From Silene latifolia (Eukaryota; Streptophyta; Magnoliopsida; Caryophyllales; Caryophyllaceae), in NCBI RefSeq assembly GCF_048544455.1, contig NC_133529.1, positions 56,890,271-56,954,270 of the forward strand: a DNA stretch of 64,000 bases, given 5' to 3'. The notes below the pieces were generated by a model. That model ran no database searches. It was not told the DNA's origin and was given only the letters and a program-made list of their open reading frames with translations. Below, piece after piece: positions 44,872-57,535 of the stretch. Each line of letters starts with the position of its first letter. Within the stretch, counting starts at the first letter, position 1. The translations under genes and the position numbers were made by a program.

Positions 44872-45855
44872 GTAATGCGAAATCTTAAGTAGCTTTGTTT
44901 TCCGTTTTTCCATGTTAATAAAGGAGCTTTTATTTTCCCCTTTTCTCAGTAATCAAGCGCCACATGATGATTTATCATATACAGATGCACACTTGATCAA
45001 TTATATTCGGAATAATGGGAAGAATAAGGAGTAAGTTCTAACTGACCATAAGCCTTTTTTAAAACTTCAGTTTTTGTCCACTCTCTGTTGTTCCGTGTTT
45101 TCTAATCTAATTGCAACATGTGCATCATTAGGGAGGTCGTTGTAGAAACCGATTGGTTGCAAGTTATCCAAGACGCGCTGCAGACCTTGCTGCCAGGAAA
45201 TTGGGTAATGTATATGGTTATTGATGCTATTGGTATTCGTACTACAATCGAAAACCCAAGTGTTGTGTATTTTCCGACAATCATAAAGGTATTCATATTC
45301 CTTATTGTGTCAAATGCTTGTTTTTGGTTTTTGAAATGACAAAGAATTTTGACAAATGTTCTCAAATTTCCGGGAGTTGTCGGTAAAAAGGGGTTTCGAA
45401 GTCAATACGTCCTACTTGACTACTTGCCCCTCAATCTAAACACAACCCAACTGGTAAATAAATATTCTCTTACTTTTTTTTTCCATGCAATTTTTTTCCA
45501 ATGCATTTTTTTTTCATTTGAAGTCGATACATCCTACTTGACTAGTTTGTAATATTTCAGGCTTTCTTTCCTTATTGTGTGGAGAGATCACATTGGTTTG
45601 CATGCGTTGTTGACTTTGGGAAAAGGATGAACTTCATACTCGACTCCAACCTGCCCAGGCGACGTGAAGTCGGGCAAAAAGTTTTAGTTGAACATGTATG
45701 ATTTATTAGTTTTTGCACAAAAACATGTTACCCCTCACTTATTATATCCGGAAGGTTGCTCAACAGTTTTTGACTGCCCAAAATGTATTGTCGAATGAAA
45801 ATACTGTTGGTGATCTTTATGTGCATGAAATACCCTTGTATGTGCATGACATACC

Positions 45856-47636
45856 TGGTCGGTATTCCTCTTTGAGGTTTAGTTTTCGGTACTTGTCGTT
45901 AGGAGCACCTAGACCAAAACAATATTTATAACTCCACAAACAACTCTACTATTAGTAAAGAGGCAAGTAAAGGTCGGATCCCAAGGGACGGAAATTGAGA
46001 TGAGATTTTCAATTGCAACTAGCGGTGTCTAGGGGTGTCACGATTTGGGGTTTGAATAGAAGATCACTAAACTAAATAGCAATGAAAGTAAACAAGCAAG
46101 ATGATTAAAAAGGGGTGTAAACAATTGATAAAAGGCACTAGGGTGTCATGGGGTCATAGGGGATTCATGGGAATTGATCATACAAACATATTCTCAAATT
46201 ATAAGCAAGCAATTATTGTTGTGATGGATCGAGTTGGTTTATATCTTACAATCCTAGGAAAGTTTGGGTCCCGGAGCCGAATCGATTAGATTGTACAACA
46301 CCTACAAGTCGACTTAATCTTCCCTACTCAACTATATGCATGGTCTAATGGGACTCGAGTTGGTTTACGTCTTACAAGTCTTATTGAAAAGATAGGTGAT
46401 GGGTAAAAAATGCAAGGATTCATAGGCTCGCATTTCATCAAACATAACATGTGCATAAGTTGAGATCACAACAAGCAAGCAAATAAATTATGAAAACATA
46501 TTAATTTAAGCATGAATCATCCCCCATGTTGGTTTCCCCTAATTACCCATTAACCCTAGCTAAGGAAACTACTCACTCATTATCATGTTGAACATGCTAG
46601 CAAGGTTGTCAATCATACCAACAAAGTAAAACATGATGAATAAATGAAGATAATTAACAATAATTAAAAAGGGATTAAGAGAATTATACCTACTAATGAT
46701 TCCAATAATAAAGCAAAGAATAATAGAAGTACTTGATGATTGATTGGAAGGTTGTCAATCTCCCAATAATAACCTAAATAATGTTCAATTACCCAAAATA
46801 AAAGATGAACAAAAGAGAGATTAAGGAAATGAGATTTGTATTAAGACTTGATTAAAAGTTGATTACAAGATTAAAGAGAGATTAGATTGATATAAACTAC
46901 ACTAAAGATTGATAAGAAGAACATGATTATCTAATTAGACTAATGAGGTATTTATAGTGGGGATTAGGTACACAAATTAGGGTTTACTAAGGGCTTAAAT
47001 GACGATTAAGTCATTGGGGAATCGCTCCTCTCAGAAAAATATGCGAGTCTCCTTTTTGCTAGTCTTTCCCGAGGTATGCGCATCCTTCATAGAACAAGTA
47101 GAAGATGGATTAGCTATCACACAATCCGAGCGTCCAGGGCACGGGACGAGCGGATTATGGGTCTTTTGGACGAGCGGATTTGTGGGGTGGATGGGCGGAT
47201 TGTGGTGGTTTTGGACGAGCGGCCTTCTGAGGAAGACGCTCGGATTCCTTGTGCTGGACGGGCGGATTGTGGGCAATACGCTCGGATTGTTGATCAGCTT
47301 CTTCCTTTCTTCTTTTCTTCCTTCTTCTTCATAAAATCCTTGAGGATTTCGTCGGGGATGCAAGGATCTTTTCTCATCATTGCTCATCTACTATAGTATG
47401 TACAAAGGCCTTCTAGTCTTGTCTTCTCTTTGATGCTTGGTCATTGAATTCAATCAATTTAGCTCCATTTTGCCATGAAAATGCAAGGTTTGCACTCCTT
47501 TCCTACCAAGGGATCAAAACTTCAAAGAATATGCAAAACAAAGGACTAAAGACAATAAATGACCCAAATATGCACTAAAAAGCATGGGAACAAGGCTAAT
47601 TCGGGGACTAAATATGCTCAAATAATGGTCACATCA
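45856..47636 (-). repeat. Athila element 3' LTR
   Basis: 1781 bp; on the + strand TGGTCGGTATTCC to GGTCACATCA. It contains a run of GACGAGCGGATT-type words at 47140-47290, matching the spacer at 51540-51960. Confidence 0.96.
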
Positions 47637-47650
47637 ACTATCCCCAAACC
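47637..47650 (-). promoter_or_regulatory. Athila element polypurine tract
   Basis: On the - strand GGTTTGGGGATAGT directly before the 3' LTR start TGATGTGACC. Confidence 0.65.
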
Positions 47651-49590
47651 GAACCTTTGCTCGTCCCGAGTAAAGAGGTGACAAAGACTAGGACCGTTTT
47701 TTAAACTAACCTAATAGCATAGCCGATATGAGACAATTAGCGGGTCTCACTCCGCCCCTTCAACTCACAACAAGACAACCATGAGGTAGGATGCCTTCTT
47801 GCAAGGCAAGGTGGGTCTTGCCAAAATGGCGACACATCTAAACATTAAGCACATAAAATCAAGTAATGGATGCATCTACAAAAGAATAGCCACTTTCCTC
47901 ATCTAAGTGGCGGAAATTATCTACAAGAGAAGCAATTCAAGGGTACACACTCCTTTATAGATACGATTTCTTCAAACTACTAAGCCTAGAAGGATACCAA
48001 TAAATCACCTCCAAGTTGTGTCAAGCTAGGGTACCTGTGTCCTCAATCGTTAAATGCTTTCGTCAAGAGTAGACTCCCTATGGTGTTAGAAACACTGGAG
48101 GATCGCGGAATTCCCCTTATTGCCTAGACAAGAAGAAGGGTCGTCCCCTCTCTACCATGCACAAAAATGGATACGATGGATAAAGAGATCAATAGATATT
48201 TGAGTTTCATTTGGGAGTTTTCTTTTGTTTTTGTTTTTCCCCCCAATTTCTTGTGGCATATAACATATGAGAACACTTTCTTTTGCCATTTCTTTTGATG
48301 TTTTGCATTTCAATACTTGACAACTTTCAACTTTTTGCATTTTTCTTTTGAACATTTTCAAAGTCACCCCATATGTAGTGAGGGTGCCTTATATTTCAAG
48401 CATAGGAGTCTATTTTTGCTCCTCTTTTCATTTGATGCATTTGCAAACTTTCTTTCACTTTTCATTTCATTTCTTGAACTCAAATTTTTGAACAATTTTT
48501 GTGCCCATTTCCTTTTTGATGACAAAATGTGGTAGAATATGGATGAATGATGGTTGCATGGTTTCAAGGGTCACCTTGGAATAAACGGTAGCCAAGGAGT
48601 TATCACACCACAAGGTACTCTTGACTAGGCCTTAATCCATGGGTCAAAGGATACTAGCATGACATATCCTAGGGTGATTTACAAGTATTCTAACAAGCAA
48701 AGTCTTAAGAAGAAAAAGCATCTACTAGGGCCTATATACACTTGTCAAGCTTCCCAAGTAGACGGTTTCGCAAAATTTTCTAACATGCAAACTGCATGCC
48801 ATGATGCAACTAACATATATACATCCTAATGCATATGATTCTACCAACTAATATGCCAAATAATCTAAATGCAAGTCCTAAATTCACATTGTTTATACCG
48901 CATCAATCAAAATAAAGCCACATAGTCATTAACATAAAAAGGAAAAAGGAGATTGGAAAGATCATACCATGCGGTCTTCAATATCCTCATGTCTCGGATG
49001 TCGCATAGTCGATCAATGTGAACAAGGATACACAAACATAATATATACAAACAATATATACAAGTCTACACTACAAAGGAAATGAACTTGTTTTTGGATT
49101 TTCAATTTTTCAATTTTTTTGATTTTTTTCGAAATTTTTGATTTTTTTGGATTTTTGAATAAAAGTTAAGTTAGAATTTTCCATCCCCACACTAATATGG
49201 GCATTGTCCTCAACGGCCAATATGACAGGAAATTATGCAAGTATGATGCATGATTTCTATACTAAATGCAAGCTATACTAATCTACACTACATGATGCAT
49301 GGGTTTTTTGTTTATGACGGAGAGCGTAATTTAGATTACCTCCCGTTGCGTATGCATGTACTTCCCTAAACCGAGATAGACATTATTTCTAATGTCTTAA
49401 ATTTTGGGGTAGTTCATGCACACAAGATGCAATGCATGAAACTATATATTGTCATTTTGGATTTTTCATGTGGGAACAATAAAAGAACACCTCAATGGGG
49501 CCGAGGTGTTAGTCCTCATGTTGCTAGGACTCTCCAAACTATGATCAAGATAAAAATAAAGAAAACAAAGAAAGAAGTAGACAAACCTCA
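47651..49590. other. Athila element 3' untranslated region
   Basis: No credible gene. T-rich low-complexity DNA at 49090-49165. This region is long and noncoding in Athila elements generally. Confidence 0.55.
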
Positions 49591-49594
49591 AGAG

Positions 49595-51208
49595 GGTAGG
49601 AGCCTCCAAAGTTTGCTAGTCCTCCCCCATATCATCATTGTCATCATTTTCCTCCATAGAAGCGGACTCATCTCCACTCTCATCTTCACTTCCTTGATCT
49701 TGCTCACTTCCTTCATCATCGTCATTACCCTCTTCTTCTTAATCTACCTCTTCATCAACACCCTCATCATCAAAAACCTCATCATCGACATTCTCATCTT
49801 CACCTGGTCTTTCACCCCTAGATGTGCTTGGAAAGAAGACTTCCCTATCCGTCCAACTAGGCAAAGGACATGAAGGATCAAGTAGTCCTTGCGTAGCTAA
49901 ATGAAGGAGGGGTGGATATTGCGCCAAGTATGCATCTACTCGATCATTATAAGCTTGTTTGTGCATCTCTTGCATGAGGAGAGTCATGTAGTCATTGCCC
50001 ACTTCAACATCTTTGGGTTTGAACTCTTGATATTTGAATGGGTAGGGTGGTGTGACAATGGAGGAGGAGGGCTCTTAAATTTCACCCCTTTGTTGACGGA
50101 TGATGTACTCAGCTCCCTTGGAGAGTGGAAGAAGGTAGTTTGTTCGATGAGCACTTAATCGGCATATCTTGGAAGGCAAAGTGAAAGATCTAGCATCATT
50201 GGTTAGCCACCCATAGTTGGTGTCAAGAGAGTTATGCTTGACCCACTTTTACTTGTAAATCATGGCGTCCATGTCAATGAGATGACCCCCTTTGATCACC
50301 ACATAGGTGTTATCCTTGTTGAAATTTGCGTCAAAGTGCTTGGCCAAGAGAGTAACTAGACCTCCGTTTACAATATGAGCGGTGCCTTTCTTGCCACAAT
50401 CAACATTAAGCCATCTTTCCATCAAAAGCCTTAGAGCATTGTAGGGCTTAGTGAATTCTCTTCCGACATTTAAGGCCGACTCAAGTAGAACACAATCGAG
50501 CTTTGTAAAGTGATTAGTGCCTTTTCTTGCTATTATAGTATTCCCGATGACCTTGTGCCACACTCTAATGCCCGGATGGTGGACTAATAGAGCGCGACAC
50601 GCATGAAAGCTCACGAATTTCTTCCCGGAAATCGCCTCCCAAAGAGGAGCGGGGTCATACTTTTCGGGCATCTTGTGATAATATGGTGTATCACTAAGGC
50701 CTAATGCTTTACTCAAAACATCAAAGGTGATGCGCCTATTCACATTGGCAAGACGGAACTCGATGTATTATCTAGTCTCTACCTTAGTCACTTTCAATGA
50801 ACTTAAGAATTCCAAGGTAAGGGAGGGGTATGTCAATTCTCTTGTAGTAAACAATTTACCCAAACCCATGGCTTCAAAGAAGGCTTTTGTTTGTTCAAGG
50901 ACACCCACTTTTTTCAAGGCATCTTCACAAATGAATTTGGTGGGCAAAATGGCTTTCTTAGCATACTTGGCAAATGTTTCCCTATGGGAGTTAGAAATGA
51001 AAATTACCTCCGGATAGTTTGATAATTGAGCGATTTCCGGAGTTGTTGATGTTGTTGCTTCCAAGGGAGGATCTTGTTGTTGTTGAACTTCCAAGTTTTC
51101 ACTAGAAACCACCATAGCCATTGAAGCTTTCTTTGCTTGAAGGCTTTGTTGCCTTTTCGAAAGTGTCTTTGCCTTGAGTGCCTTTGTTGCTCCTTTTGTT
51201 CCTGCCAT
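49595..51208 (-). pseudogene. ATHILA ORF-1-like (env-position) gene, stop codons only
   Basis: Starts at 51208 (MAGTKGATKALKAKTLSKRQ). Landmarks: ILPTKFICEDALKKVGVLEQ, LTYPSLTLEFLSS, then after a TAA near 50765 IEFRLANVNRRITFDVLSKA, IRVWHKVIGNTIIAR and FTKLDCVLLESALNV. Further TAA codons lie near 50246, 50075 and 49738, but the reading frame never shifts, and it ends in a very acidic tail (EDENVDDEVFDDEGVDEEVD). This pattern is that of the ATHILA ORF-1 family found downstream of pol; its function is unknown and envelope-like roles are only proposed. No signal peptide is evident. Confidence 0.75.
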
Positions 51209-52258
51209 TGTTGATTACACCAAGAAAAGATTGAAAATCTTCAATTTTTAATTATACCCAAATCGATTTAAGATGAAAGGATTTGTCTTTGTATTTCAAA
51301 AATCGACTCAAAGGTTGAAGATTTTGGTGCTTGAATTGATTATTATTGCAAAAGGAGTGATTAATTGTTGTTGTAAGGAAGTTTGGATTTGATTTTGTTG
51401 AATTTGGTTGAGGAAATTTTGTTTTTGGTGATGGAGAGGATGAGGGTTTTGGGGTTTTGGGGTTTTGGGGTTTATGGGTAGTGTTTGAATGAGTTAATGA
51501 ATGAATGAATGTGGGAAGGGGTATTTAAAACACCCGAAAAATTCAAAACTGCAGGGGGAAGACGAGCGGATTCCCGTCGGGACGCTCGGATTCTGCTCAA
51601 TTTGGCTTCAGGAAAACTCGCCTAAAGACGAGCGTCTTTTAGTGAAGACGAACGGATTCTGCAATTCAGGACGAGCGGCTTTCCTCAAAGACGAGCGGAT
51701 TCTCTTAAAGGAACTTTTCTTAATCTGCACTGGCAAAAAGACGAGCGTCTTTCTACAAAGACGAGCGGCCAGTTTCAGACGAGCGTCTTCTCAGCTGGGG
51801 CGCTCGGATTCTCTTACAGACCAAAATTTTTGATTTTGCAGCTCATTTGGATGGACGGATTCCTCCACGGACGCTCGGATTCCTATAAGACGAGCGGATT
51901 ACCCAGAAGACACTCGGATTCCTCCTGGTCTACCCGGATTCAGGTCCATCCGTGTACTTGCATATCCCGTGTCATTTTCATTCTTCAAATCCCGTGTTCT
52001 TCATTGTAGGGGCACTACAAAGGCATGAATAGCCTAGGCAATTGCTATCCCCACACTAAGTTAAAGCACTACACATCAATAAAATCATTAGTCTCTCCCT
52101 CACTTCAAAAATGATAAATATCTTGATCAAGGCACACAAAAAAATCCAAAAATGACAAAAATGCAATGTAAGAATTAAGATGCAAGTTAGGGAGTTAGAA
52201 ATATTTACAAATGGTGATTTGGAGAGGACTCCACCAAACTCTCATCCTTAGTGAGATG
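51209..52258. repeat. Spacer replacing pol, with GACGAGCGGATTC word array
   Basis: At 51540-51960 the words GACGAGCGGATTC, GACGCTCGGATTC and GACGAGCGTCTTC occur about fifteen times, irregularly spaced 15-45 bp apart. The same words occur in both LTRs (47140-47290, 56490-56640). The rest is noncoding. No RT, RNase H or integrase residue remains, so pol was lost cleanly or never present in this lineage. Confidence 0.75.
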
Positions 52259-53143
52259 TCATGGGGGCATGGCCAAGGTGTTGTTGATGTAATTCAACAC
52301 CTTGAAGAAGTAGTCAAAAGCTTGTTCATTATCATGATAAAGATCCTCAATAGATCTTTGCACCTGTTGTCCTTCATGTTGGTCTTGATCGATAGCATTA
52401 CCAATGTAGGGATTGAAAATCCCTTCAAACTCATCGTCCCAAAGACCACAAACTTCGTCTACTTGATCATTAAAAATCTCTTGAGTTGATAGAGACAACT
52501 CTCCTCCTTTCTTGTTTTGGCCAATGAGGCCATCCTCTTCACTTGTCATGGGTGAGCTTTTCAAGCTCTCTTTGTTACAATTCACTTTCTCTTTTGATGG
52601 AGCATCATCAACTTTCTTTTTCCATTGGAATTCCGACTTCTTCCTCTCATCCTTCCGGCTATAATGATCAACCATAAAACATGGTTCATGCAAACGGGGA
52701 GCTCTCATGGTCTTGTCAAGATTGAAAGTTATGCTCTCATCTCCCACTTCTAGAGTGAGCTCGCCATGCTTCACATCTATCACCGCACCCGCGGTGTGCA
52801 AGAAAGTTCTACCTAGAATGATTGGAATATTGAAGTCTTCTTCTATGTCAACAATGACAAAGTCCACCGGGATGAAAAATTTCCCAGCTCTTACGGGAAC
52901 ATCTTCCCATATCCCTAATGGTGTCGTCGTCGATCTATCGGCCATTTGGAGTGTGATATTGGTACATTTAAGCTCTCCCATCCCTAACCTTTTACTTACC
53001 GAATACGATATAACACTCACACTAGCCCCTAGGTCACATAGGGCTTTGTTGATCGTTGTGTCGCCAATGGTACACGGTATTGAGAAGCTTCCCGGATCTT
53101 TAAGTTTCGGAGGTGAACTCCCTTGAAGGATTGAACTACTCAC
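52259..53143 (-). pseudogene. Athila element protease region
   Basis: Frame of 294 codons in phase with gag. The retroviral-type aspartic protease has LCDLGASVSV as its active site (D-L-G-A where D-T/S-G-A is usual, as is common in Athila) and NIPIILGRTFLHTAGAVIDV as its flap-side ending. It is followed by an acidic tail (FNDQVDEVCGLWDDEFEG). The TGA that separates it from gag is in the same frame, so it would be made as a Gag-protease fusion. The frame ends at 52259 and nothing of RT follows. Confidence 0.85.
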
Positions 53144-55066
53144 CTTAGTGAAGGCAATAGTTTCAAGCTTTCAGATCGACTTCTTTTTCGTAAGGATGTC
53201 TTTCATGTACTTTGCATAGGCCGGCACGTGATTGATTAATTCCGTGAAAGGAATCGAGACTTCCAAATTCTTCACAATTTTCATAAATTTTCCAAGTTGG
53301 TCATCAAATTTGGGCTTAGCTTGACGACTTGGAAAAGGAAGTCTAATCACAATGGGTTCCTTCTCCTTGGCCTTGTCTTCACTTTTCTTTGAAACTTCTT
53401 CTTTTGATGGTTCTCCATCCTTGGAGTTTTGTACAACTTCTTCTTTGTCACTAGCTTCCACCACTTCCTCCTCAACTTGCTTCTTTGGTGCTTCATACCT
53501 CGTACCACTCCTCAAGTGAATGGCACTAACCGTTTCATGTCTCGGGGGATTACTTTGAGGTGGTAATTGCCCCTTTTGTCTTTGTGAGCTTGAAGATGCT
53601 AGTTGAGTCAATTGGGTTTCCAACATTTTGGTGTGGGCTAGGATGTTGTTGATGGTGATTTCCTTTGCTTGACTATCCTTTTGCATTTGAGTGAAAAACT
53701 CTTGTTGATTCTTTTGCATTTGGAGGACCGCTTTTTGGAGATCAAAACCTTGGTCATTTTGTTGATTGTATGGAGTTTGATTTTGGTAACCTTGGTTTTG
53801 GTTGTAAAAGGGTCTTTGATTTTGGTTTCTCATGGGAGGTGGGGTGTATGTTGGTTGAGGGTTTTGGACATTTTGGCTTTTGTATGAGAGATTTGGGTGG
53901 AATTTGGTGTTTTCATTGTAATAATTTGAATAAGGGGTACCACTCTTGTATGCTTGAAAAGCATTGACTTGTTCATTTGTTCCCCTACATTCACTTTGGT
54001 CATGTCCCAAAGTTCCACAATTCTCACATATCCCACTTGGGATTGATGAAGATGCCGTCATGGCATTAACATGATGCTTTGGTGATTTTGCGGCTTCTTC
54101 AAGTCTAGCCATAGCTTTTTCGAACTTCAAATTGATGGTATCAATGTGAGCACTAAGTTGAGCACCCAATTGAGTAATAGAGTCCACTTCATGCTTTCCT
54201 CCTCTAGTAACCTTGCGAGGTCTACTATATTGTGAATTATGGACCGCCATTTCCTCAATCTTGTTCCAAGTTTGATTATCGTCAATTTCGGTGAACATAC
54301 CATTTGATCCCATGTTGAGAATGTTTCTTGAGTCTTCATAAAGACCATTCCAAAATTGTTGTACCAAGAACCACTCGCTAAGTCCATGATGAGGACATGA
54401 GCGACAAATTCCTTTGAATCGCTCCTAAGCTTCATACAAGGATTCTTCATCTCTTTGCTTAAAGCCCGTAATTTGAGCTCTTAGCATGTTAGTCTTTTCC
54501 GGTGGGTAGAACTTTTTGTAGAAAGCTAGAGCCAATTTCTTCCAAGAGTCATTTCCGAGAGTAGCCTTATCAAGGCCTTTCAACCATTTTTTTCCGGTGT
54601 CAATTAGAGAATAAGGAAATAAGACCCATTGAATTTGGTCTTGAGTTACACCGGTTTGAGAAATCGCATCACAATAGTCACAAAAAGTCTCCATGTGAGA
54701 GTCAGGGTCTTCACTAGGCATCCCCCCAAATTGGCTTCTTTCGACTAATTGGATAAATGCGGATTTGGCAATGAAATTTCTGGTTAAGTGTTGTGGTGTG
54801 GGAGTACCATTGGGTAGGTTCCCCTCGGTTGGTACGGATTGTGATGAAAATTTAGGCATTGTGGGTTGATTTTGTGTTGGATTTTGTGTTGGGTTCTCCT
54901 CACCTTCTCTTGCAAAAGGGTTGACGAACTCAATAGTGTTTGGTTGAATAACTACAACCTCACCAATACCTCTTAAAGTACCTCTAGCAAGTCTTCTATT
55001 GTTTGTCAAAGTCCTTTCAATTTCGTGATCAAAGGGTAACAAGTTACCTTGTGATCTTCTAGACAT
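53144..55066 (-). pseudogene. Athila element gag, two nonsense codons
   Basis: Starts at 55066 (MSRRSQGNLLPFDHEIERTL). The capsid region has FIQLVERSQFGGMPSEDPDS, WLKGLDKATLG and FYPPEKTNMLRAQI; a TAG at about 54424 replaces the Trp expected in the EAWERFK-type motif. The same frame resumes with VQQFWNGLYEDSRNILNMGS. A zinc knuckle CENCGTLGHDQSEC (CX2CX4HX4C) lies near 54020. A Gln/Asn-rich part and an acidic-basic tail follow, ending with a TGA near 53171 where Arg is expected. There is no frameshift over about 640 codons. It would package element RNA if intact. Confidence 0.87.
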
Positions 55067-55184
55067 GCAAAATATCGAACAACTTGAAAATAATTAGAAC
55101 AAACCTTGAGGAGTTTTACATCCCCAAGGCAAAGAAAGACACAACTAATAACAATCTAAGAAAATCTAAATCAAGTTAACACCG

Positions 55185-55202
55185 TCCCCGGCAACGACGC
55201 CA
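55185..55202 (-). promoter_or_regulatory. Athila primer binding site, tRNA-Asp
   Basis: On the - strand TGGCGTCGTTGCCGGGGA, complementary to the 3' end of tRNA-Asp with one change from TGGCGCCGTTGCCGGGGA. It lies four bases inside the 5' LTR, as is typical for Athila. Confidence 0.9.
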
Positions 55203-55206
55203 TTTT

Positions 55207-56986
55207 TGGTCGGTATTCCTCTTTCAGGTTTAGGTTTCGGTACTTGTCGTTAGGAGCACCTAGACCAAAACAATATTTATAACTCCACAAACAACTCTAC
55301 TATTAGTAAAGAGGCAAGTAAAGGTCGGATCCCAAGGGACGGGAATTGAGATGAGATTTTCAATTGCAACTGGCGGTGTCTAGGGGTGTCACGATTTGGG
55401 GTTTGAATAGAAGATCACTAAACTAAATAGCAATGAAAGTAAACAAGCAAGATGATTAAAAAGGGGTGTAAACAACTGATAAAAGGCACTAGGGTGTCAT
55501 GGGTCATAGGGGATTCATGGGAATTGATCATACAAACATATTCTCAAATTATAAGCAAGCAATTATTGTTGTGATGGATCGAGTTGGTTTATATCTTACA
55601 ATCCTAGGAAAGTTTGGGCCCCGGAGCCTAATCGATTAGATTGTACAACACCTACAAGTCGACTTAATCTTCCCTACTCAACTATATGCATGGTCTAATG
55701 AGACTCGAGTTGGTTTATGTCTTACAAGTCTCATTGAAAAGATAGGTGATGGGTAAAAATTGCAAGGATTCATAGGCTCGCATTTCATCAAACATAACAT
55801 GTGCATAAGTTGAGATCACAACAAGCAAGCAAATAAACTATGAAAACATATTAATTTAAGCATGAATCATCCCCCATGTTGGTTTCCCCTAATTACCCAT
55901 TAACCCTAGCTAAGGAAACTACTCACTCATTATCATGTTGAACATGCTAGCAAGGTTGTCAATCATACCAACAAAGTAAAACATGATGAATAAATGAAGA
56001 TAATTAACAATAATTAAAAAGGGATTAAGAGAATTATACCTACTAATGATTCCAATAATAAAGCAAAGAATAATAGAAGTACTTGATGATTGATTGGAAG
56101 GTTGTCAATCTCCCAATAATAACCAAAATAATCTTCAATTACCCAAAATAAAAGATGAACAAAAGAGAGATTAAGGAAATGAGATTTGTATTAAGACTTG
56201 ATTAAAAGTTGATTACAAGATTAAAGAGAGATTATATTGATATAAACTACACTAAAGATTGATAAGAAGAACATGATTATCTAATTAGACTAATGGGGTA
56301 TTTATAGTGGGGATTAGGTACACAAATTAGGGTTTACTAAGGGCTTAAATGACGATTAAGTCCTTGAGGAATCGCTCCTCTCAGAAAAATATGCGAGTCC
56401 CCTTTTTGCTAGTCTTTCCCGAGGTATGCGCATCCTTCATAGAACAAGTAGAAGACGGATTAGCTGTCACACAATCCGAGCGTCCAGGGCACGGGACGAG
56501 CGGATTATGGGTCTTTTGGACGAGCGGATTTGTGGGGTGGACGGGCGGATTGTGGTGGTTTTGGACGAGCGGCCTTCTGAGGAAGACGCTCGGATTCGTT
56601 GTGTTGGACGGGCGGATTGTGGGCAATCCGCTCGGATTGTTGATCAGCTTCTTCCTTTCTTCTTTTCTTCCTTCTTCTTCATAAAATCCTTAAGGATTTC
56701 GTCGGGGATGCAAGGATCTTTTCTCATCATTGCCCATCTACTATAGTATGTACAAAGGCCTTCTAGTCTTGTCTTCTCTTTGATGCTTGGTCATTGAATT
56801 CAATCAATTTAGCTCCATTTTGCCATGAAAATGCAAGGTTTGCACTCCTTTCCTACCAAGGGATCAAAACCTCAAAGAATATGCAAAACAAAGGACTAAA
56901 GACAATAAATGACCCAAATATGCACTAAAAAGCATGGGAACAAGGCTAATTCGGGGACTAAATATGCTCAAATAATGGTCACATCA
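55207..56986 (-). repeat. Athila element 5' LTR
   Basis: 1780 bp, nearly identical to 45856-47636, followed by the duplicated target ATACC. It carries the same GACGAGCGGATT words at 56490-56640. Confidence 0.96.
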
Positions 56987-57535
56987 ATACCCTTGCATGT
57001 GCATTAAATAGCCTTATACCACAATCACAATCACTCATTGTCTTGTTTTTGTATAGCTCCTGCCTGCTTTGGAGATCATCGCAAGAGACTCTCCAAGATA
57101 CACAAGGTTGTTGGAGATCAAGACTTTTTAGTGGGAGGTTGTGCAAGTGCCTCAACAAAAGAGTGGGTATTCTTGTGGAGTTTATTTGTTAAAGTGGCTA
57201 GAAAATTTGTGTGATCAAGCATCATGGAGTGATGAGCGTTCTTACGAGGTATAAATTTTTCAACAAACTTTTGTAAACGTTATTCAGTATATTTTATTTC
57301 AAGCATTTCAATATTTGTTGTCAAATAAAATTTATATGTAGGATTTGGATGAATATGGTACGAGTATGATTGCACGTCTCAACAAATGGAAGCGAAACAA
57401 GAGAAAGGTAAATATAAAGAACCTTGAATGCATAATTTACATTTTGCCTAATTTTAATCTTCTTTTCATTAGATTCTGTCTCGGAGTAGACCCTGGAATA
57501 TTAGATTCTTGTGGAGTTTATTCTGGAATATGTAG

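Larger units (their letters stand above)
45856..56986 (-). mobile_element. Athila-type LTR retrotransposon lacking RT, RNase H and integrase
   Basis: 11131 bp on the - strand. LTRs at 55207-56986 (5') and 45856-47636 (3'), 5-bp target duplication ATACC at 45851-45855 and 56987-56991. The primer site matches tRNA-Asp, as in Athila. Coding order: gag, protease, a 1-kb spacer where pol should be, then an ATHILA ORF-1-like frame. About 30 differences between the LTRs by eye (below 2%) make it one of the younger insertions. It needs a partner for replication. Confidence 0.92.
44950..57535 (+). pseudogene. Second ULP1/C48-like region, with H-D-Q-C present, split by the Athila element
   Basis: Exons: 44950-45030, 45132-45288, about 45345-45453, 45561-45695, then across the Athila insertion 57057-57248, 57342-57407, 57473-57535. 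Landmarks: DWLQVIQDALQTLLPG, SHWFACVVDFGKRMNFILDS (His and Asp), VPQQKSGYSCGVYLLKWLE (Gln and Cys). All four active-site residues of a ULP1-type cysteine protease are thus visible. The donor ACAT|GTATGA at 45696 and the acceptor TTGTATAG at 57056 show that Athila sits in an intron. One TAG at 57129-57131 breaks the exon before the catalytic Gln-Cys block. Likely SUMO/ubiquitin-like protease activity before damage. Confidence 0.75.
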
